Shown: positions 11,614-20,856, counted from the first letter of the stretch. The stretch is DNA of 64,000 bases from an uncultured Pelagibacteraceae bacterium (GCA_902594235.1 CACJLJ010000001.1:124001-188000); one strand, 5' to 3'. The notes: generated from the letters alone by a model not told the origin. Made by a program: numbers and translations.

Positions 11614-12525
11614 ATGGATAGTTCAAAGTCAAAAAAAAGAAGTTTATCACAAGAGGATTTATTTAATTTTTCTGAATTGTTTAAATTGATGAAACCTAGA
11701 GTCATGTCTTTGGTGATTTTTACATGTGCAGTTGGTTTGTTGACCGCACCAAGTCTTGTTTCAACAAAGGATGCAATTATTGGAATATTATTAGTTTCAT
11801 TAGGAGCAGGCGCAGCTGGCGCTTTGAATATGTGGTATGAGTCTGATCTTGATGCATTGATGACCAGAACTTGTTTGAGACCTATTCCAACAGGTAAAGT
11901 TAATAGAAATCAAGCTTTTATATTTGGAGTTACTTTATCAATTGTTTCAGTAGTAGCATTAGATTATTTTACAAATAGAATTTCAGCAGCAATATTACTT
12001 TTAACTATTTTATTTTATGTTTTTGTTTATACAGTCTGGTTGAAGAGAAGAACGCCACAAAATATTGTTATCGGTGGAGCCGCTGGAGCATTCCCGCCCG
12101 TGATTGGATGGACAATTGCAACTGGCTCACTTTCGATTGAACCATTGGCTTTCTTTTTAATTATATTTTTTTGGACACCATCTCATTTTTGGGCTTTAAG
12201 CTTGTACAAATCTGATGATTACAAAAAAGCAAATATACCAATGCTCCCATTAACTAATGGAGTAGAGAGTACAAAATTAAATATATTTGTTTACTCTTTA
12301 TTGATGTTGCCAGTAATTATTTTTCCATTTTTAATAGACTTTGTAGGATTAGTTTTTTTAATTCCATCTTTATTACTGACTTTTTATTATAATCTTTTAT
12401 GCTATGAACTATATAATTTTAAAAGAAATAAGTTTAACCCGAAAAAAGCAAAATCTATTTTTGGATATTCAATACTTTATTTATTTTTAGTTTTTGTCTT
12501 ATTTTTGATTGATAAAATTTTATGA
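11614..12525 (+). CDS. ctaB: Protoheme IX farnesyltransferase (heme o synthase)
   Basis: Membrane UbiA-superfamily enzyme that farnesylates heme b to heme o, the precursor of heme a for CtaD. The prenyl-diphosphate motifs are present: NMWYESDLDALMTRT near residue 71, and the second-loop region SLYKSDDYKKANIPMLP near 202. The signature MKPRVMSLVIFT occurs near the N-terminus. The length of 303 aa is normal. Its stop overlaps the start of the following 41-codon gene (ATGA). Confidence 0.95.
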   Translation: MDSSKSKKRSLSQEDLFNFSELFKLMKPRVMSLVIFTCAVGLLTAPSLVSTKDAIIGILLVSLGAGAAGALNMWYESDLDALMTRTCLRPIPTGKVNRNQAFIFGVTLSIVSVVALDYFTNRISAAILLLTILFYVFVYTVWLKRRTPQNIVIGGAAGAFPPVIGWTIATGSLSIEPLAFFLIIFFWTPSHFWALSLYKSDDYKKANIPMLPLTNGVESTKLNIFVYSLLMLPVIIFPFLIDFVGLVFLIPSLLLTFYYNLLCYELYNFKRNKFNPKKAKSIFGYSILYLFLVFVLFLIDKIL

Positions 12526-12647
12526 TAATTCCAGATAAAAAAACTAAAAGAAAAAATATTTTAACTGCTTTGGCAATAATTGCTTTTATGATTTTTCTTT
12601 TCTTTTTTACTTTATATAACACTGGTGTATTTGATAGAGCAATATGA
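12522..12647 (+). CDS. 41-aa single-helix membrane protein in oxidase operon (CoxF-like position)
   Basis: An ORF of 41 codons fills the whole interval between ctaB and ctaG. Its ATG overlaps the ctaB stop (ATGA), and its TGA overlaps the ctaG start in the same way, which strongly implies it is translated. The product has a basic N-terminus (about residues 5-11, KKTKRK), one hydrophobic helix (about 13-31), and a short tail with TGVFDRA. In other alphaproteobacteria a small gene, sometimes called coxF, sits at this place between ctaB and ctaG. I infer an assembly or stabilising role in the oxidase. Confidence 0.72.
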   Translation: MIIPDKKTKRKNILTALAIIAFMIFLFFFTLYNTGVFDRAI

Positions 12648-13177
12648 TTGAAAAAAAAAAATTAACACCATTATTATTAGCAGGAATTTTTGTTTTAATG
12701 TTAGGTTTATCCTATGCAGCAGTGCCATTGTATGATCTTTTTTGTAGAGTGACTGGTTTTGGAGGAACTACACAAGTATCAAACAATGCTCCGAAAATAG
12801 TTTTAGACAAAGTGGTGAGTGTAAGATTTGATACTAACGTAAATAATCTACCATGGGACTTTAAGGTTAAATCAAATGTAATTGATGTAAAAGTTGGCCA
12901 AGTTAGTAAAATAGAATTTGAGGTAACAAATTATAGTGAAGAGCCTACCGCGGGAGTGGCAAGCTTTAATGTTTCACCTGCAAGTTTTGGAAAATATTAT
13001 AGCAAATTGGGATGTTTTTGTTTTGAAAAACAAGAACTCAAAGCTGGTGAAAAAGCTACATATGTAATGACTTTTTATTTAGATCCTGAAATGGTGAATG
13101 ATCCAACAGTGAAAAACCTACAGGATGTAACTATGTCGTATACTTTTTTCTCGACAGATTACTATAAACAATCATAA
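12644..13177 (+). CDS. ctaG: Cytochrome c oxidase assembly protein CtaG/Cox11 (CuB delivery)
   Basis: Copper chaperone that inserts CuB into subunit I. One N-terminal transmembrane helix (about 9-27) is followed by the family motif YAAVPLYDLFCRVTGFGG, then an Ig-like periplasmic domain. The copper-binding CFCFEKQ motif is near residue 125. At 177 aa it is slightly shorter than many homologues (about 190-200), but all motifs are present. The second and following codons form a run of eleven A bases (12651-12661), a possible slippage site. Confidence 0.95.
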   Translation: MIEKKKLTPLLLAGIFVLMLGLSYAAVPLYDLFCRVTGFGGTTQVSNNAPKIVLDKVVSVRFDTNVNNLPWDFKVKSNVIDVKVGQVSKIEFEVTNYSEEPTAGVASFNVSPASFGKYYSKLGCFCFEKQELKAGEKATYVMTFYLDPEMVNDPTVKNLQDVTMSYTFFSTDYYKQS

Positions 13178-13186
13178 TCCAAAAAA

Positions 13187-13975
13187 ATGTCAGCTGAAAA
13201 AAAACACGATTACCACCTAGTAGACCCAAGTCCTTGGCCAATATATGTTTCTTTCTCATGTTTAGTATTAGCTTTGGGAGCAGTTTATTATATGCACTCG
13301 GATGTATCATGGGGAATGTATTTAGGTCTGGCTCTATTAATTTATGGTGCGTATATGTGGTTTAGAGATGTCGTAATTGAAGCCGAGCATCAAGGTCATC
13401 ACACTCCCGTTGTTCAAATCCATCATCGTTATGGAATGACATTATTTATTGCTTCAGAGGTAATGTTTTTTGTTGCATGGTTTTGGGCTTATTTTGATGT
13501 AAGTCTTTTTCCTAATGAATTTGTGGGAAATGTATGGCCGCCAAAAGACATTGAAACTTTTGATCCTTGGGATATTCCACTTATTAACACATTAGTGTTA
13601 TTGTTGTCAGGTACTACTGTGACTTGGTCACATCATGCTCTTCTTGAAGACGATAGAAAAGGGTTTATCAATGGTTTGATTTTAACAGTAATTCTTGGAG
13701 TATGTTTTACAGCACTGCAAGCGTATGAATATCATCACGCAACATTTGCATTTTCCGATCATATATATGGTTCGGTTTTTTATATGGCTACGGGTTTCCA
13801 TGGCTTTCATGTGATTGTAGGAACAATTTTTTTAGCAGTGTGCTTGTGGAGAGGAAAATTAGGCCATTTTAATAAAGATCATCATTTTGGTTTTGAAGCT
13901 GCGGCCTGGTATTGGCATTTTGTCGATGTTGTATGGTTATTTTTGTTTGCAGCTATATATATTTGGGGAAGTTAA
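13187..13975 (+). CDS. ctaE: Cytochrome c oxidase subunit III (aa3-type)
   Basis: Seven-helix non-catalytic core subunit of the oxidase. It starts with HDYHLVDPSPWPI, the usual N-terminus of alphaproteobacterial CoxC. It also carries YGMTLFIASEVMFFVAWFWAYF and the C-terminal HFVDVVWLFLFAAIYIWG. The length of 262 aa is typical. It lies nine bases after ctaG. In several other alphaproteobacteria a DUF983 gene follows; here SURF1 follows directly. Confidence 0.97.
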   Translation: MSAEKKHDYHLVDPSPWPIYVSFSCLVLALGAVYYMHSDVSWGMYLGLALLIYGAYMWFRDVVIEAEHQGHHTPVVQIHHRYGMTLFIASEVMFFVAWFWAYFDVSLFPNEFVGNVWPPKDIETFDPWDIPLINTLVLLLSGTTVTWSHHALLEDDRKGFINGLILTVILGVCFTALQAYEYHHATFAFSDHIYGSVFYMATGFHGFHVIVGTIFLAVCLWRGKLGHFNKDHHFGFEAAAWYWHFVDVVWLFLFAAIYIWGS

Positions 13976-13984
13976 TTTCAGTCT

Positions 13985-14638
13985 TTGAAACATAAGTTTT
14001 TATTTTCTGTTTTTATAATTTTTTTTATATTTGTTTTTATTGCATTAGGTACTTGGCAAATAATTCGATTAAATTGGAAAAATAACCTTATCTTAGAAAT
14101 CGAAAATTCATTAAAAAATCCTCCAGTTGAACTTTCTCAATCTAATAAAGAAAATTTTCTAAAGATCAAAACATCGGGCACTATTGATTTTGAAAAACAA
14201 ATATATTTATATAATTTGAACGATTCTGGCACTCCAGGATTTGAAGTTATTAATCCAATTTTAATTGATAATGAAAATTATTTAATTAATCGAGGCTGGA
14301 TACCGTTTGAAAAAAAAGATACTCCAGAAATAAATATATTTGATCAAAATAACATAATAGGAACTCTCAAAACTCAGGGAAGAAAAAATATTTTTAAACC
14401 AGATAATGATATTAAAAAAAATTACTGGTTTAGCTTAAACAGAGAAGATATCTTAAAATTTACTGGTAAAAAATTTTCGAAATACATAATTTACTTGGAT
14501 GGAAACTATCAATTTCCTAAGCCAAAAAAAATTACTGCCAATATTTCAAATAATCATAAAAAATACGCAATGACATGGTTTTCATTAGCGATTTCAATTC
14601 TTTTGCTATATCTATATTTTAGAAAAAAGAATTATTAA
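13985..14638 (+). CDS. surf1: SURF1 family cytochrome oxidase assembly protein
   Basis: Membrane protein with two helices (N-terminal about 5-22 and C-terminal about 193-211) flanking a periplasmic domain. In Paracoccus and Rhodobacter, SURF1 homologues help place heme a in subunit I. Recognisable are LGTWQIIRLNWK near 22-33, NRGWIPF near 101-107, and YAMTWFSLAIS before the last helix. The start is a TTG nine bases after ctaE; no ATG lies upstream in frame before the previous gene. The length of 217 aa is normal. The stop abuts the thrC start codon. Confidence 0.88.
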   Translation: MKHKFLFSVFIIFFIFVFIALGTWQIIRLNWKNNLILEIENSLKNPPVELSQSNKENFLKIKTSGTIDFEKQIYLYNLNDSGTPGFEVINPILIDNENYLINRGWIPFEKKDTPEINIFDQNNIIGTLKTQGRKNIFKPDNDIKKNYWFSLNREDILKFTGKKFSKYIIYLDGNYQFPKPKKITANISNNHKKYAMTWFSLAISILLLYLYFRKKNY

Positions 14639-16012
14639 ATGAATTATATTAGTACAAGAAATAATCAGAAAAACTTTACTTTTAAAGATGTTTTCCTCAA
14701 AGGTTTGGCAGATGATGGGGGGCTATTTGTGCCTCAATCAATTAAACCATTTAAAAAAGAGGAATTAGAAAATTTTAAAAACCTTAGTTACAATGATTTA
14801 GCGGCTGAAATAATTTATCCATTCATAGGAGATTTCATGTCTAAAGATGACCTAATCTCTTTGATTTCAAAATCATACTCAAATTTCAGATGTGATGATG
14901 TTGTAAAAATTTCAGATCTGGGAAATTTAAAAGTTCTAGAACTATTTCATGGCCCCACTCTTGCATTTAAGGATATTGCAATGCAATTAATAGGTAATTT
15001 TTATCAATATCATTTAGGACGTGATCAAAAAAAAATAAATATAATTGTTGCAACTTCAGGTGACACCGGTGCAGCTGCTATAGATGCTTTAAAAGGAAAA
15101 AATAATTTAAATGTTTTTGTATTGCACCCTAATAATAAAATTTCACCGGTACAAAGAAGACTTATGACAATTCACGAAGAGAGTAACGTATTCAACATTG
15201 CAGTTGAGGGTAACTTTGATGATTGTCAAAATTTAGTAAAAGCAATGTTTAATGACGAAAAATTTTCTAAAGCAATTAATATGTCGGGTGTAAACTCAAT
15301 TAATTGGGCAAGAATTGTTGCTCAATCGGTTTATTACTTTTATGCTTACTTTAAAGTTGGAAACGGCCAACCACTTTCTTTTTCTGTTCCAACAGGAAAC
15401 TTTGGTGATATTTATGCTGGCTACTTAGCAAAAAAACTAGGTCTTCCAATCAATAAATTAATAGTAGCTACTAATAAAAATGACATACTGCACAGAGCCA
15501 TATCTGGTGGTGATTACAGTCAAAAGAAAGTTGAGGAAACAAATACTCCAAGTATGGATATACAAATAGCAAGTAATTTTGAAAGGCTTTTATACGACAT
15601 AAAAGATTGTAACTCAGAAGTTACAAAAGATGTAATGGCTGAAATAAAAAATAATACATATAAAATTGATAAAAATGATTTAGATAAAATTAAAAAGAAT
15701 TTTATATCTGAAATGCTTAATGAAAACGAAACTGTTGAAATGATAAAAACTATCAATGACGAACATCAGATGGTAGTGGATCCCCATACTGCAGTGGGCA
15801 TTGGTGCTGTTAGAAAATTAGGATTGGAAAAAAATTGTGTTGTATTATCAACTGCACATCCATGTAAATTTCCAAAAGCAATAGAAGATGCAATTTCAAA
15901 AACTGAAAATTTACCAGAAAGTCTTAAATATGTTAATGACAGAAAAGAAAAATTTGAACTTCTTTCAAATGATATTGAAAAAGTTAAAAAATATGTAATG
16001 AATTCGATATGA
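14639..16012 (+). CDS. thrC: Threonine synthase
   Basis: PLP enzyme that converts O-phosphohomoserine to threonine. The N-terminal MNYISTRN is characteristic. The PLP lysine lies in LAFKDIAMQL near residue 105-114. The phosphate loop is TSGDTGAAA near 139. PTGNFGDIYAGY and the C-terminal DPHTAVG are also present. The length of 457 aa fits the type used by proteobacteria. It starts right after surf1, so threonine synthesis is attached to the oxidase operon. Homoserine kinase (thrB), the preceding step, is encoded convergently a short distance away. Confidence 0.96.
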   Translation: MNYISTRNNQKNFTFKDVFLKGLADDGGLFVPQSIKPFKKEELENFKNLSYNDLAAEIIYPFIGDFMSKDDLISLISKSYSNFRCDDVVKISDLGNLKVLELFHGPTLAFKDIAMQLIGNFYQYHLGRDQKKINIIVATSGDTGAAAIDALKGKNNLNVFVLHPNNKISPVQRRLMTIHEESNVFNIAVEGNFDDCQNLVKAMFNDEKFSKAINMSGVNSINWARIVAQSVYYFYAYFKVGNGQPLSFSVPTGNFGDIYAGYLAKKLGLPINKLIVATNKNDILHRAISGGDYSQKKVEETNTPSMDIQIASNFERLLYDIKDCNSEVTKDVMAEIKNNTYKIDKNDLDKIKKNFISEMLNENETVEMIKTINDEHQMVVDPHTAVGIGAVRKLGLEKNCVVLSTAHPCKFPKAIEDAISKTENLPESLKYVNDRKEKFELLSNDIEKVKKYVMNSI

Positions 16013-16497
16013 AACTTAAAATAAAAGATCAACTACCAGATACAGAGATTTTTCAACTCATTGATGGAGAACCTCAAAAAAACAAATTAAGAGAAACCAT
16101 TGGTAATGGTAAAGTTGTTTTGTTTGGTTTACCTGGGGCATTTACATCAACTTGCTCCAAACTTCACTTACCAGGTTTTGTAGCAAATGCAGACAAAATT
16201 AAAGCTAAAGGAATAGAAAATATATTTTGTTTATCAGTAAATGATCCTTACGTAATGAATGGCTGGGGAGAGATTAATAATACTGGAGATAAGATTAAAA
16301 TGTTATCTGATCCATATTTGTTATTTACTAAAGCGATTGGAGCAGAAGTTGATCGTAATGCAAAAGGAATGGGAATTAGATCAAATCGTTATTTAATGGT
16401 GATTGAAAATTTCACAGTTGTAAATATCCATGTTGAAAAAGAAACTAAAGAATGTGGTTTAACTTCAGCAGAGAACCTATTAAATAACTTAATCTAG
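16009..16497 (+). CDS. Peroxiredoxin (Prx5 group)
   Basis: Thiol peroxidase that reduces hydroperoxides. The peroxidatic cysteine is in GLPGAFTSTCSKLHLPGF near residues 39-57, the exact Prx5-type motif. NDPYVMNGWG and the LSDPYLLFTKAIG region also match. The length of 162 aa is typical. Its ATG overlaps the thrC stop (ATGA), so it is the last gene of the plus-strand run. The reductant is not evident. Confidence 0.93.
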   Translation: MKLKIKDQLPDTEIFQLIDGEPQKNKLRETIGNGKVVLFGLPGAFTSTCSKLHLPGFVANADKIKAKGIENIFCLSVNDPYVMNGWGEINNTGDKIKMLSDPYLLFTKAIGAEVDRNAKGMGIRSNRYLMVIENFTVVNIHVEKETKECGLTSAENLLNNLI

Positions 16498-16527
16498 GTA
16501 GGGCAGTTTTGTTGCCAGATACCTCAA

Positions 16528-16950
16528 TCATAAGTTGGCAGCATCTTTAGCGAGTAAATCTACTTCATTATTTAATTCATCCGTTGAATGGGCTTTTACC
16601 CAGTTCCAACTTATTTCAAACTCATTATTTAGTAGATCTAATTCTGTCCAAAGCGCTTTATTGCTTACTTCTTTTTTGTTTGCAGTTTTCCATCCATTTT
16701 TTTTCCAATTGTGTATCCACTCTGTTATTCCAGACTTAACATATTTAGAGTCAGTAAAAATTTGAACTTTGCTTCCTTTTGGAATTTTTTTAAGTGCCTC
16801 TATAGGTGCTAATAATTCCATCTGATTATTTGTCGTATCTTTTTTACTTCCTTTGATTTCAGTTTTTTCCCCATCATTTAATATTATTGCTGCCCAACCA
16901 CCATTGCCTGGATTTCCAATACATGAACCGTCTGTATATATTTTAATCAT
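16528..16950 (-). CDS. rnhA: Ribonuclease HI
   Basis: Cleaves the RNA strand of RNA-DNA hybrids, for example R-loops and primers. The catalytic residues are visible: Asp in YTDGSCIGNPGNGGW, Glu in NNQMELLAPI, Asp in IFTDSKYV, and the final Asp in LNNEVDLLAKDA near the C-terminus. At 140 aa it is the compact bacterial form. Its start shares one base with the thrB stop. The order ispH-thrB-rnhA is an old alphaproteobacterial arrangement. Confidence 0.96.
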   Translation of the reverse strand: MIKIYTDGSCIGNPGNGGWAAIILNDGEKTEIKGSKKDTTNNQMELLAPIEALKKIPKGSKVQIFTDSKYVKSGITEWIHNWKKNGWKTANKKEVSNKALWTELDLLNNEFEISWNWVKAHSTDELNNEVDLLAKDAANL

Positions 16951-17915
16951 TAATTTAAATAATCTTTATAATCTTTTAAATTATTATGTATTACTAATTT
17001 TTGATAATATTCTCTTGGATCTTTAATTTTTATCAAAGCTGTCTTTGGGGTATTTGTATAATCATAGAGTCTAGTCAGAAAGTATCTCATTGCAGCTCCC
17101 CGACATAAGATATTTAATGATTTTTTTTCTTTTTGTGAGATTTTTTTTAAACTTTCATATCCTTTAATAAAACTTTTAATTTTATTTTTATTAATACTAA
17201 ATTTTGTTTTATTTCTATCGAAACACAAGGCATTTACGCATATTGCAATCTCGTACATATAGAAATCATTAGCTGCAAAATAAAAATCGATTAAACCTGA
17301 CAGTTTGTTATTTTTAAAAAAAATATTATCTATAAAAAGATCTCCATGAATTATTCCAGAAGGTAATTTTTTTGGCCATTTCTTTTTAATGTCTAAGAAA
17401 TTTACCTTTAAAAACTTTTCAATATTTATAAATTTTTTTGATTTAAATTTAATGCTATTAAATAAAGAATTTAAATTATTAACTCCCATTGAGTTTTTTC
17501 TATAAAGTTTTATCTTTTTAGTTGAGGAGTGCATAGCAGCAACCATTTTTCCAATGTCATAGCAATTTTTTAAAGTTAGAGTTTTTTTATCTTTTCCTTT
17601 AAGAAAAGAGACAATACATGCAGTCTTATTTTTTAATTTAAATATATAATTCCCCTTTGAGTTTTTTAAAGGTTTTGGACAATTAAAACTTAAATTGTTT
17701 AATTGATCCATTAATTTCATGAAAAAAGGTATTTCTTTTTGTAAAACTCTTTTTTCAAAAATAGTTAAAATAAATTTTTCATTTTTTGTCCTAATCAAAT
17801 AATTTGTATTTTCTATGCCTTGTTTAATACCTTTAAAACTAGTAAATTTTTTACTATTAAATCTTTTATTTATTTCTGAAAGATTATTTTTATTTATTTT
17901 TGTATAGACAGCCAT
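16950..17915 (-). CDS. thrB: Homoserine kinase (ThrB2, aminoglycoside phosphotransferase fold)
   Basis: Phosphorylates homoserine, giving the substrate of threonine synthase. It belongs to the APH-like class rather than the GHMP class. MAVYTKI at the N-terminus is typical, the catalytic loop HGDLFIDNIFF lies near residue 190, and the metal-binding GLIDFYFAANDF follows. The length of 321 aa is standard. Zero bases separate it from ispH upstream. With thrC at 14639-16012 it completes homoserine-to-threonine in this region, though on the opposite strand. Confidence 0.94.
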   Translation of the reverse strand: MAVYTKINKNNLSEINKRFNSKKFTSFKGIKQGIENTNYLIRTKNEKFILTIFEKRVLQKEIPFFMKLMDQLNNLSFNCPKPLKNSKGNYIFKLKNKTACIVSFLKGKDKKTLTLKNCYDIGKMVAAMHSSTKKIKLYRKNSMGVNNLNSLFNSIKFKSKKFINIEKFLKVNFLDIKKKWPKKLPSGIIHGDLFIDNIFFKNNKLSGLIDFYFAANDFYMYEIAICVNALCFDRNKTKFSINKNKIKSFIKGYESLKKISQKEKKSLNILCRGAAMRYFLTRLYDYTNTPKTALIKIKDPREYYQKLVIHNNLKDYKDYLN

Positions 17916-18860
17916 TTAATTTAATTTTTTGGGGATTCTAAAAACAACATTTTCCTTAATTGCTTCTACTTCATCTATACTGACTGTAAATCTTTTTTTT
18001 AAATTATTTATGAAATTGTTTACTAAAATTTCCGGAGCTGATGCACCAGAAGAAATTCCAATAGTTTTTGATTTTTCAATTAGTTCATATGGGATTTCAC
18101 TTTGAGAGTGGATCAGTAGAGAATTTAAACATCCAGATTTCTTAGCAACTTCAACAAGTCTGACTGAATTAGATGAATTTCTACTACCAATTACAAAAAA
18201 TAAGTCACATTTTTTTGCAATATTTTTTACTGCCATTTGTCTGTTTGTTGTTGCATAACAAATATCTTCTTTCATTGGTTCTTTTATATTTGGAAACCTT
18301 TCTTTTAAAATTTTGACAATTTCTCTTGTATCGTCAACGGATAAAGTTGTTTGAGTTACATAAGAAATTTTATCCAGATTTTTGGTTTTGTATTTTCTTG
18401 CCTCATCTTCATTTTGAATGAGATCAATGGATCCATTGGGTAATTGCCCCATCGTGCCAACGACTTCCGGATGATTTTGGTGACCTATTAAAATTAAATG
18501 GTAACCAGCCTTGTGAAGATTCTCTGCTTCTCTATGCACTTTAGAAACTAAGGGGCAAGTAGCATCAATATATGTCATATTATAATTTTTTGCGTCTTCT
18601 GGTATTTTTTTTGGGACACCGTGAGCTGAAAAAATCACTGGTCTTGATTTATCTTCTATCTCTTCAAGCTCCTCAACAAAGATAGCTCCTTTATTTTTTA
18701 AATCATCGACTACGTACTTATTATGTACTATTTCATGTCTCACATAAACAGGAGCTCCAAATTTTTGAATTGATTTTTCAACTATTTCAATAGCTCTTTC
18801 AACTCCAGCACAAAAACCTCTTGGTGCAGATAATAATATTTTAATTTCTTTATTTTTCAT
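17916..18860 (-). CDS. ispH: 4-hydroxy-3-methylbut-2-enyl diphosphate reductase
   Basis: Fe-S enzyme for the last step of the methylerythritol phosphate pathway, giving IPP and DMAPP. APRGFCAGVERAI near residue 12 contains the first cluster Cys. The others are in DATCPLVSKVH and in the ICYATTNRQMAV region. HEIVHN and FSAHGVP are also conserved. The length of 314 aa is typical. The start overlaps blh by 11 bases, so the isoprenoid-supply enzyme directly follows the carotenoid/retinal genes and is probably transcribed with them. Confidence 0.97.
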   Translation of the reverse strand: MKNKEIKILLSAPRGFCAGVERAIEIVEKSIQKFGAPVYVRHEIVHNKYVVDDLKNKGAIFVEELEEIEDKSRPVIFSAHGVPKKIPEDAKNYNMTYIDATCPLVSKVHREAENLHKAGYHLILIGHQNHPEVVGTMGQLPNGSIDLIQNEDEARKYKTKNLDKISYVTQTTLSVDDTREIVKILKERFPNIKEPMKEDICYATTNRQMAVKNIAKKCDLFFVIGSRNSSNSVRLVEVAKKSGCLNSLLIHSQSEIPYELIEKSKTIGISSGASAPEILVNNFINNLKKRFTVSIDEVEAIKENVVFRIPKKLN

Positions 18861-19785
18861 TTTTTTCTAAAAGATATTCCAGCAATATATGTGGAAAGGT
18901 CAAAGACGCCAAACCTATAAATATTATTTTAAGAATTGAACTATCAAAACTATAAGAATTATTTAATAAATAAAGACTAACTAAACAAAAAATAGCTGTT
19001 AGAATTGTTAATGGTAAAGCTTTTTTTAAAAAAATTTTGAGTCCTACACTTAAGTCATCTCTATTCAGTTCAAACATTAAAGTAATACTATGTCTTATGG
19101 AATGCAAAAAACAGAAGTACAATGTGAAAGCAATAAGTGGAGAAAAATAATAGTTAATTATTAATATTGAAAAGTAGTCTAAAAAAATAGTAATTTTTTT
19201 TAATTCGAAATTTCTCACAAATAGTAAAATATTAGCCAGCGTGCTAAGAATTATACCAGAAAGTAAAATTTTATTTGTTTCCACAAAATTTAAAAAATTA
19301 TAAAAAGTTTCATTTTCAACTAATAAAAATTTAAAAATATTGATTGTTTCATCAAAATGAAAATACATTGGAGCTAAAATAATTAAAGAACCTTTTAAGA
19401 AAAATAATAATGGATCATAAAATGTGCCTTTGTTTATTAAAAAAAGAGTATCTTCTTTACCAAAATGATATGATGCAATGATCAAAAAAATTGCTAGAGA
19501 TGTTGATGGAAATATAACCCAAAAAATAATTATTAAGATAGCTAATGAAATATAGGATATGTAAAAAATAGAGAAATTGTTTATTTTAAATATTTCAAAA
19601 AGCTTTTTCCCTTTAAAATTATCAAGTGAACCATGAGATACACCAATACTTAAAATTAATAATAAACAAATTAATGGAGATATTGATAAATCTTTTTTTA
19701 AAAAAGTTATTAATGAAAAAATATTGCAAATTAAAAAGAAAATAAAAGAGTGATTAAAATTTATTTTTTTAATTTGATTATTCAT
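18850..19785 (-). CDS. blh: Beta-carotene 15,15'-dioxygenase, Brp/Blh family (retinal synthesis)
   Basis: Integral membrane oxygenase that cleaves beta-carotene to two retinal molecules, the chromophore of proteorhodopsin. Repeated hydrophobic helices carry the family His motifs: VSHGSLD near residue 50, YHFGKED near 107, FLHSIRHS near 224, and FPHILLEYL near the end. At 311 aa it is within the family range. It follows crtY by three bases in a crtI-crtB-crtY-blh order. The rhodopsin gene itself is not in the window. Confidence 0.9.
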   Translation of the reverse strand: MNNQIKKINFNHSFIFFLICNIFSLITFLKKDLSISPLICLLLILSIGVSHGSLDNFKGKKLFEIFKINNFSIFYISYISLAILIIIFWVIFPSTSLAIFLIIASYHFGKEDTLFLINKGTFYDPLLFFLKGSLIILAPMYFHFDETINIFKFLLVENETFYNFLNFVETNKILLSGIILSTLANILLFVRNFELKKITIFLDYFSILIINYYFSPLIAFTLYFCFLHSIRHSITLMFELNRDDLSVGLKIFLKKALPLTILTAIFCLVSLYLLNNSYSFDSSILKIIFIGLASLTFPHILLEYLLEKNEK

Positions 19786-19788
19786 TTG

Positions 19789-20856
19789 TTAATAAAATAA
19801 TGCTTTAATAAAAGTTTGTTTAGGCATTTTTAAAATTATTTTAAAATCCTCAAAAAAATTACTTTTATTTGATAGAAATTTTATAACAGTCTTTGGTGAA
19901 GCCTTAAACATCTCAAAGAATATATCGGACATTTTTTCAGGATGATTGTTTAGAACTCGTAAGAAAATATCATCTAAAAATTGATATTTCTTGCTAATTT
20001 CAAACTTTTTACAATTTGAAATATTTTCAAAATTTTTTCTTATAAACTTACTATGTTCTTGAATATTTAGAAAAGTGTAGCCAGTGCTTAATCTTGTCAT
20101 TCCACCAGCAGTCCCAATATTTATTTTATTTTTTTCTTTTTCATTTAAAGGGTGGAAAAGGGGTATTGCACCTTCTTCTTTATAAGTTATTTCATAATTT
20201 TTTAACTTTAGATGTTTTTCAATGTAATCTTTAATTTGAATGTCATAATCTTTTTGGGAGGCATCATTAATTTTTGATAACCAAGTTGTTTCAACTAAGG
20301 CTTTATTTTTTGAATAAGGAAGAGTGTAGAAAAAATGGACACTTTCTCTTTGTTCACAATCAAAATCCATTAGATTGAAAATTCCTTCATCAAAAAAATT
20401 ATCTTTAGTTTTAATTTCAACACCACAAAAATGTTGCCAAAGATTTAAATGATTCTTTTTTATGATTGGTACACTGTTAAAAATGAACGAATTTTTTTTA
20501 TTGATTTCTGAGATATCTTTAAAGAAAGAAATATTATTATTTTTTTTTAATTTATTATTTATTTTTTCGTAAAACAGACCGCTATCAATACTTTGATATG
20601 GATAATCTTTACATTTTAAATAATTAGTTTTACCTGGCACATTAATTGAAAAATTTTCCCAACTTTTTTTAACACAATCGTCAAAGTTATGAGATGTTAC
20701 TTTCCAAAAAGACCATGTTTTGTCTCTTTTATACTTTGGTCTAGGTTCAATAATTGCTAGAGTTTTGTCCTTTAATTTTTCATGAGTCTCTAGTTCATAA
20801 GCAAGTGATAGACCTGCACATCCACCACCGATAATTATATAGTCAAATTCTTTCAT
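19789..20856 (-). CDS. crtY: Lycopene beta-cyclase
   Basis: Flavin-dependent enzyme that cyclises both ends of lycopene to beta-carotene. An N-terminal dinucleotide-binding motif (IIIGGGCAGLSLAYEL) is followed by DKTWSFW, diagnostic for CrtY. GTAGGMTRLSTGYTF, the cyclase C-terminal motif, lies near residues 265-279. The length of 355 aa is slightly shorter than average (about 380). The start overlaps the crtB stop by 14 bases. It sits between phytoene synthase and the carotene-cleaving enzyme, in pathway order. Confidence 0.93.
   Translation of the reverse strand: MKEFDYIIIGGGCAGLSLAYELETHEKLKDKTLAIIEPRPKYKRDKTWSFWKVTSHNFDDCVKKSWENFSINVPGKTNYLKCKDYPYQSIDSGLFYEKINNKLKKNNNISFFKDISEINKKNSFIFNSVPIIKKNHLNLWQHFCGVEIKTKDNFFDEGIFNLMDFDCEQRESVHFFYTLPYSKNKALVETTWLSKINDASQKDYDIQIKDYIEKHLKLKNYEITYKEEGAIPLFHPLNEKEKNKINIGTAGGMTRLSTGYTFLNIQEHSKFIRKNFENISNCKKFEISKKYQFLDDIFLRVLNNHPEKMSDIFFEMFKASPKTVIKFLSNKSNFFEDFKIILKMPKQTFIKALFY

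Noticed and set aside
16502-16516. Small hairpin GGCA-loop-TGCC between the peroxiredoxin and rnhA as an intrinsic terminator
   Set aside because: The stem has only four pairs and no T run follows on either strand, so I do not call it.
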